Shown here in pieces: positions 58,757 to 64,000 of a stretch of 64,000 nucleotides of DNA. The notes under the pieces are model-generated. The model did not search any database, was not told the origin of the DNA, and worked only from the letters and a program-made list of their open reading frames with translations. Every line of letters begins with the position of its first letter. The first letter of the stretch is position 1. The translations under genes and the position numbers were made by a program. The stretch spans positions 19,225,375-19,289,374 of the forward strand of contig CAIIXF020000005.1 in NCBI GenBank assembly GCA_903813345.2. The letters run 5' to 3'. The DNA comes from Owenia fusiformis (Eukaryota > Annelida > Polychaeta > Sabellida > Oweniidae).

Positions 58757-59079
58757 ATATTTCAAAAATATATAGAAGCAATTTTAAGGTGGATTTCAAA
58801 ACTTCATACCATTCTTTTGAAAACCTGAAGTGGCACCAAGCAATCCATTGACTTTTTCACCAAAAATCCAAGATGGCCGCCACGATGTATCGAAAAATCA
58901 TAAAAATTGACTACAGTTGTAATTTAATAAGTCAAAATAGTTGTATACTGATCAAACATGACTAATAATAGTACCTATTAGATGTTCATATGTAGTTAAA
59001 GTCACTGGATCATTTTTGTATGAAAACTGGAGTCCAACAAGGCTCAATTTTATGTCCGCTACTTTTTTTGTCTAATGAT

Positions 59080-60613
59080 TTGCATTGACCATGGCATTTG
59101 CACATAGCAGTGGACACCTATCCATTTTTGAAATGTAAGCACCCAGGACCACATTTCACCTTGCACCCATACTTGACTAATGCTTGGCATGCCTTGGCTG
59201 CTTGAGGAAGGGATGTCAATAGTGGCACCAGTAGAGACATGTCATACTTCCAGCCCCATGTTGTGAACTCCTATACCAATTTTAGATGGAAATTGTACAG
59301 TTGCCCCCAAACAATACCACCTTGGTTAGCAAGTTCTTAAGATTTTCTGAGCAAGGCCTACTTTTGTTGGTGGTATTCTGTCAATGACTGTATGGCCGTC
59401 ACAGAACATTAGCCTTCGTGCTGCATTGATATCTATCTGCTTGCTGGTTCGATCATATAATAGAACAGTAAAACAGTCTAGGGACTGAATGGTCTGAATT
59501 TACAAAACCAGGTTGGTTGTAAGCATTTGTGCCACTCTTTTGTAGAAAAGCTGGAGTAACTTCCTTGAACACATTCCATAGCTTGAAGGCAGATCCTTTG
59601 CTATGGCCAAAGAATGATGCAGTTAATATAATTTAATATCTGTAATTTTTGAGAGGTTAGAAGGCAATTCAGATTGACACTTATTGGGCCCTAATATTAT
59701 TATTATATTTTGGTTACCGCCATATTTGGCGAGCAATACCTCATTGGTATATTCTGTACTTTACATATTTTACACTCGAAGACAGAGCCAGAAACCACCT
59801 CCTTGGAGGAGCCCTGTGTTCTTTTGTGTGCACAGGTACACAGACATAAAGGTAAACACCACAGCCTTTTATACGAGTCGTGAACCACTCAGTCAAACAC
59901 CCAGAATTACATGACGCACAAACAAACTTGTCTGAACCGGGAATCGAACCCGGGGCCAAGCGATATTGGTAACCTTGACTCTGCCACTGAGCCATAGCGT
60001 GTGGACTAATGCTGCAGCCATGGCAAGAACAACTACATCAGTATCTCCACTTCTGATTATGAAGTCTTTTTTCCCTCTGAGGTCATCTGTTTTACATGAA
60101 CAAAGAGTTTAGTGTCAACTTCTTCATGAGTACAAGGTTCAATCATTGCTGTATCTGGCAAGTGAGGAAATCACTGAACAGATTCCACAATAGTAGTTAT
60201 CATTTGCTTGTCATTTACATCAACCTCAAAAATAGAGTTGGCCAGGAATGCTTACAGCTCAGTCTTGTTCTGGCCATTTCTTAGAAAGCCTAGCCAATTC
60301 TTGGGCATCAGATTCTCTGCATAAACCATCCAGTGCCACGATGAATCCTTGTCAGGGACTTCCCACTGTTTTGTTGGTAGACCACCAGATAGCATCTAAT
60401 CTTGAAACACCTTCCATAAGCTGCCTTAACTTGGGATGAGACATTGGTAGCATATTCTTGGAAGTTGGTAGCCACACCAGGACGCATCACATAGACCAGA
60501 AGGGTGCCATCTATTAAAATTGCATCTGCAGGTTTTTTCCAATACATGTACTTCAGATCCATCTGGCTTAGCTTCTCAACATTTAAGTAAGTCTGCTTCT
60601 TTGTAGGTCTCAT
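59080..60613 (-). pseudogene. Decayed HEETETR/TDVVV family gene, left arm copy
   Basis: Minus strand. An N-terminal part of about 101 codons is still open and includes ADAILIDGTLLVYVMRPG, ATNFQEYATNV and RIHRGTG. Further on come SGDTDVVVLAMAAAL (about 60003-60050), FFGHSKGSAFKLWNVF and, near the end, cysteine-rich remnants. I recall this motif order from an uncharacterised family, multicopy in molluscs and cnidarians, which ends in a Cys-rich tail. The function is unknown; the N-terminal Asp-rich pattern resembles PIN/FEN-like nucleases only loosely. Frameshifts, stops and a SINE break it. Confidence 0.7.
59690..60007 (-). mobile_element. tRNA-derived SINE
   Basis: On the minus strand the tRNA-like head (about 60003-59930) has an A box TGGCTCAGTGG and a perfect B box GGTTCGATTCC. 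A body of about 220 bp follows, ending in an (AAT)n tail at about 59693-59707. ATTAG next to the head and ATTAG next to the tail are a possible target duplication. It interrupts the left-arm pseudogene between AAAL and the following codons. A functional tRNA is unlikely because the acceptor stem does not pair cleanly and the unit extends past the tRNA. Confidence 0.8.
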
Positions 60614-60800
60614 AGCTCTGTGCTTAGCTAAGGATGGCCGGAACTCATGTTTTTAATGTTTGAAAAACTCAGACATGTCAACGTGTCTTGATTGGCATCC
60701 CGTCATCCCTAGCTAAGCACAGAGCCATGTGACCTTTGACAGACTTACTTAAATGTCTAGAAACTGGTCCTTTCATCCCAAGTAAAGGTAGTTTTGGAAG

Positions 60801-61730
60801 GTGTTACTAGATGTTGTCTGGAATGTTTACCTACAAAACAGTGAGAAGTCCCTAACAAGGATTCATCGTGGCACTGGTGCTAGAAGGATAGTTTATGCAG
60901 AGAATGTGATGGCTAAGAATTGCCCAGCTTTTCTAACAATCAACGAAACAAGACTAGGCTGTTTGCATTCCTGGCCAACTCTATGTCTGAGTTTGATGTT
61001 AATGACAAGCAAATGATAAGTACTTCTATTGGAGAATCTATTCAGTGCTTTCCTCAATTGCCAGATACAGCAATGATTGGACCTTGTACTCATGAAGAAA
61101 CTGAAACGAGACTCTTGGTTCATTTAAAACATGACCTCAGAGGGTAAACACTTCACAATCAGAAGTTGAGATTGCAGGTATTAAATTATGTTATATTAGC
61201 TTCACCATTCTTTGGCCATAGCAAAAAATCTGCCTTCAAGCTATGGAATGTGCTCATTGAAGTTACTCCAGCTTTTTTACAAGTGATAGAAATGGTTACA
61301 ACAAACCTTGCTTTGTCAGTTCAGGCCATTCAGTCCCTAGAACACTTTACTGTGTTCTATTATATGATCGAACCAAAAACCAGATAGATATCAATACAGC
61401 ACAAATGTTCTGTGATGGCCATATAGTAGAATATCACCAACAAAAGGAGGCCTTGCTCAGAAAATCTTAAGAACTTGCTAGCCAAGGTGGTATTGTTTGA
61501 GGGCAACTGTACAATCTCCATCTAAAATTGGTATAGGAGTTCACAACATGGGGCTGGAAGTATGACATGTCTCTACTGGTGCCACTATTGACATCCCTTC
61601 CTCAAGCAGCCAAGGCATGCCAAGCATTGGTCAAGTATGGGTGCAAGGTGAAATGTGGTCCTGGGTGCACACATTACAAAAATGGATAAGTATCCACTGC
61701 TATGTGCAAATGCCATGGTCAATGCAAATC
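60801..61730 (+). pseudogene. Decayed HEETETR/TDVVV family gene, right arm copy
   Basis: Plus strand, mirror of the left-arm copy. Readable segments: NKTRLFAFLANSMSEFDVND (about 60936-60995), PCTHEETETRLLVHLKHDL (about 61081-61140), then FFGHSKKSAFKLWNVLIEV, EHFTVFYYMIEPKT, and a Cys-rich end LVKYGCKVKCGPGCTHYKNG (about 61628-61690) followed by CKCHGQC. The GDTDVVV segment is deleted. Multiple stops and frame changes make it non-functional. Confidence 0.75.
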
Positions 61731-62052
61731 ATTAGACAAAAAAAGTAGCGGACATAAAATTGAGCCTTGTGGGACTCCAGTTTTCATACAAAAATGATCC
61801 AATGAATTTAAATGCATATGAACATCTAATAGGTACTATTATTAGTCATGTTTGATCAGTATACAACTATTTTGACTTATTAAATTACAACTTTAGTTAA
61901 TTTTTATGATTTTTCAATACATTGTGGCGGCCATCTTGGATTTTTGGTGAAAAAGTCAATGGATTGCTTGGTGCCACTTCAGGTTCTCAAAAGGATGGTA
62001 TGAAGTTTTGAAATCCACCTTAAGATTGCTTCTATATATTTTTGAAATATTC

Positions 62053-62897
62053 TGTAAACTTATCTCCTATTCAAACCCGACTATGAGGTATTAAGTCATC
62101 AATATGAATATAGCCTAAGCTTGCATGTCTGTGTTCGAGTGAAATTTGGAAGAAATGAAACATGACTTCAGATTGTCATGGTAAAAAGTTTGGCCGCTAT
62201 ACAGGAATATATAGCCGACGTTCAGCTCCATTGACTTTAATACAAATGCTTCGCTATACTAAATAGTGTGATCTTTCATACCATCAGTCTAGGTTTGAAA
62301 AAAAGTAGCAAATCCAACTGTACCGAACAAAATTTTTTTTTTAAACCGGTGCCACAAAAAACGGAGACCATAAGAATATGTCAAGACTTTTTGGTGGTGA
62401 CATAAAAACCAACAATAGTTATGTCTTATACCTAGTAAAAAACACCCACGACGGAAGTTCTATGCGCATAAGACATCAGGTTTTAAACTGAAATCCCAAG
62501 ACTGGTATTTTATTTGAGTTAAAACAAACAGATGGACAAGTTGTTATCTATGTCATATATATTACCTAATAATATAAGGCAGCATTAAGTTTTAGATTCA
62601 CTGTTTTGTATCAATTTCTGTTTAAAAACCATACCAAATGATATGTTATTGGCCTATGGAAAAAAGGAAAAATCGAGAAAGTTTTATACATCTATTGTGC
62701 TGCCATCTTACTGTCTGTGAGAAAAAATTAGCATATTATACTAAGAACAGTAAGAACAGTGTTTTTTTGTGATTTCCTTTTGTAAAATGAATTCCTGATT
62801 TTGTCAAAACTGACCTTATGCAATCTAGGTAATTGGGTCAGTTTTGTCAAAAGCTGGGTAACTCTGTTATTTTCAATGGCCATTACAACCTACATAC
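62053..62897 (-). other. 5' part of the last intron
   Basis: No repeat partner or coding block was recognised. It ends at the donor GTATGT (minus strand, 62897 downward). Confidence 0.4.
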
Positions 62898-63129
62898 CTT
62901 CATGTATAGAGAGCTCTGGATGCTTTCTGAACAATTGTTCGATGCTGCATATCACATGTACATACTGGTACTCAACCTTCTGATGATGTAACACAAAGTC
63001 GCTGTCATAGAGGGAAAGTGTGTAGAGGAATGTGATACCTTGCCGGAGGAGGTTAAAAACTGCATTGGATGGAGCTTCATTGTGCTGTTTTACTTGACGA
63101 TTCATCATTAGAACTATGGCTTTAACAAC
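62898..63129 (-). CDS. Internal coding exon of the minus-strand gene
   Basis: Minus strand, acceptor 'tattattttag' before 63129 and donor GTATGT after 62898. It encodes 77 residues plus one base: VVKAIVLMMNRQVKQHN..., NAVFNLLRQGITFLYTLSLY, HHQKVEYQYVHVICSIEQLF. The composition is that of an amphipathic helical-repeat (HEAT/ARM-like) protein. It follows the exon at 63890-63973 in phase 0 and leaves phase 1 for the exon at 55373-55452. I could not name the family; a large nucleoporin or other helical scaffold is one possibility. Confidence 0.8.
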
Positions 63130-63172
63130 CTAAAATAATATGGACCACAGACAATCAAGACCCGTGCCTTTA

Positions 63173-63322
63173 GGGGAGGCATCAAAAGGTCGATGTCAGA
63201 TCCATAACTAAATAAATCTAGTTCTGAGTTTGACCCTCCTCTCCCCCCAAAAAAACTAAATACCTCCCCCTAACTAGATTTATTTAGTTTTTGATCCAAC
63301 ATTGATCGTTTGATGCCGTCCC
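63173..63322. mobile_element. 150-bp MITE with TTA target duplication
   Basis: TTA flanks it (63170-63172 and 63323-63325). The ends are GGGGAGGCATCAAAAGGTC and, from the right, GGGACGGCATCAAACGATC. The arms continue to AACTAAATAAATCTAGTT on both sides, about 55 bp each. The structure fits a PIF/Harbinger-like MITE. It lies in the intron between two coding exons. Confidence 0.8.
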
Positions 63323-63325
63323 TTA

Positions 63326-63889
63326 AATCCATTACATCAAAAGATTAAAAGGAAAGGTCTACTTTAACAGAACTGAATTCAAAATTGAGAATGTCATATT
63401 ATAATGGACATGTGGATTATTCATCAGTATCAGTTCCAGGCAAAAATTATTTTTGCAAACAGTTCCAAAAGTTGTCCAACAACAGGGTTCCAAAAAATAT
63501 ATCAAAATCCAGAAAAATAGTCCTCCATAAAGTTAGGTTCAAGCTTCAACTTAACATCCCTTTTTAGGCCTTTATGCCCCAGTTAGATAACTATTATTTA
63601 GTCATCCAGTGTTGAGGGATCCAAGCTTAACAATTCTGCAATAGCCAAACAAGCATATAAACTTTCACTCAATAGACTGATAGACTTTTACATTTACCTA
63701 CTTTAGCTAGAGAAACTTTTCTGACTTTTCCATGTCTCTTTTGTCATTTCTAAAATCTTAAGTTTTTGGACTTTTCCGTGTTTTCTTACCATTTCTAAAA
63801 TCTATGATATTTTTGGATGTGGTTTCAAAATAACCTGCAATTTCCAAGAACACACTAGGCTTACTTCAAAATATTTGAATTATTTTTAC
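63326..63889 (-). other. Intron of the minus-strand gene
   Basis: Non-coding sequence between the MITE and the donor of the upstream exon. 'ttttccatgtctctttt' and 'ttttccgtgttttctta' form a small degenerate duplication near 63720-63800. Confidence 0.45.
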
Positions 63890-63973
63890 CTCAGAGCCGC
63901 AGCAATGAGGCTGAAGTAGTGCACCATGACCTTGTGTGTGACTGGCGACCACTGTACTGAGGAACGAAAGCAC
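63890..63973 (-). CDS. Internal coding exon of the minus-strand gene
   Basis: Minus strand, acceptor 'tttgtttccag' before 63973 and donor GTAAAA after 63890. 28 codons, entering and leaving in phase 0: VLSFLSTVVASHTQGHGALL then QPHCCGSE. The upstream exons lie beyond the window. Hydrophobic helix followed by a Cys pair; no family is assigned. Confidence 0.7.
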
Positions 63974-64000
63974 CTGGAAACAAACACAATTTTATTCTAT

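Larger units (their letters stand above)
58757..62052. repeat. About 3.3-kb palindrome (head-to-head duplicated element)
   Basis: The left arm (58757 to about 60638) and right arm (about 60704-62052) are diverged reverse complements separated by about 65 bp. The outer ends match as AATATTTCAAAAATATATAG and its inverse, and the innermost ends match as CTCTGTGCTTAGCTAAGGATG and its inverse (here cut to CTGTGCTTAGCTA). Each arm carries part of the same decayed gene. The left arm also has a SINE; the right arm has lost several hundred bases, including the region matching about 60390-60610. The 'aagatggccgcc' YY1-like box is present in both outer arms. It lies wholly within an intron of the minus-strand gene. 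Confidence 0.85.

Noticed and set aside
59930-60003. Functional tRNA gene
   Set aside because: Good A and B boxes, but the acceptor stem does not pair and the unit continues into a SINE body with an (AAT)n tail.

Overview
This is a eukaryotic, AT-rich, intron- and repeat-dense genomic window with no operons. It probably comes from a marine lophotrochozoan, most likely a mollusc. The reasons are an intronless peptide-receptor-type GPCR of a lophotrochozoan flavour, many foldback MITEs, a Ngaro/DIRS-like tyrosine-recombinase retrotransposon, a tRNA-derived SINE, and decayed copies of a 'HEETETR...GDTDVVVLA...Cys-rich' protein family that I recall as multicopy in molluscs and cnidarians. The species cannot be fixed from the sequence alone.

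Layout. 1-4.2 kb: a rhodopsin-type GPCR gene (2061-3263, +) between fragments of a dispersed repeat. 4.2-21.3 kb: gene-poor DNA with mariner-type palindromic MITEs (5155-6255, 6688-7660, 21029-21271), two 34-bp palindromic insertions each flanked by a perfect 7-bp target duplication (4225-4258 and 12810-12843), an inverted repeat pair, a 194-bp direct repeat and tandem foldbacks. 21.8-36.1 kb: two inverted copies of one non-autonomous transposon (21806-23410 and 34024-36063). Both have 5-bp target duplications and are built of about 300-bp units carrying regularly placed CACTTT-N-AAAGTG palindromes. Between them lie a foldback whose terminal inverted repeats are themselves a minisatellite (23810-24828) and several palindromes. 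37.56-45.57 kb: about 3.5 tandem copies of a 2.3-kb unit with CCAA-rich minisatellite, GTATT microsatellite and exon-like modules. The first copy carries a 412-bp MITE whose empty site survives in the other copies. 45.85-53.25 kb: a degenerate array of about 120-bp repeats, interrupted by a polyadenylated retro-insert (46931-47057) and a block of about 6.1 kb containing an apparently intact Ngaro-like element (47264-52851). That element has Gag, RT-RNase H and tyrosine recombinase reading frames, split direct repeats A1...B1-A2...B2, and a private array of about 62 bp between pol and the recombinase.

55.37-64.0 kb: the last three coding exons of an unidentified minus-strand gene, with mutually compatible splice phases. 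Its last intron (about 7.4 kb) holds a mariner-type MITE and a palindrome of about 3.3 kb whose arms are decayed copies of the HEETETR/TDVVV family; the left arm also carries a tRNA-derived SINE.

Only two cellular genes are supported, the GPCR and the minus-strand terminal exons. Most remaining structure is mobile or repeat DNA. No rRNA gene, functional tRNA gene or CRISPR array was seen.
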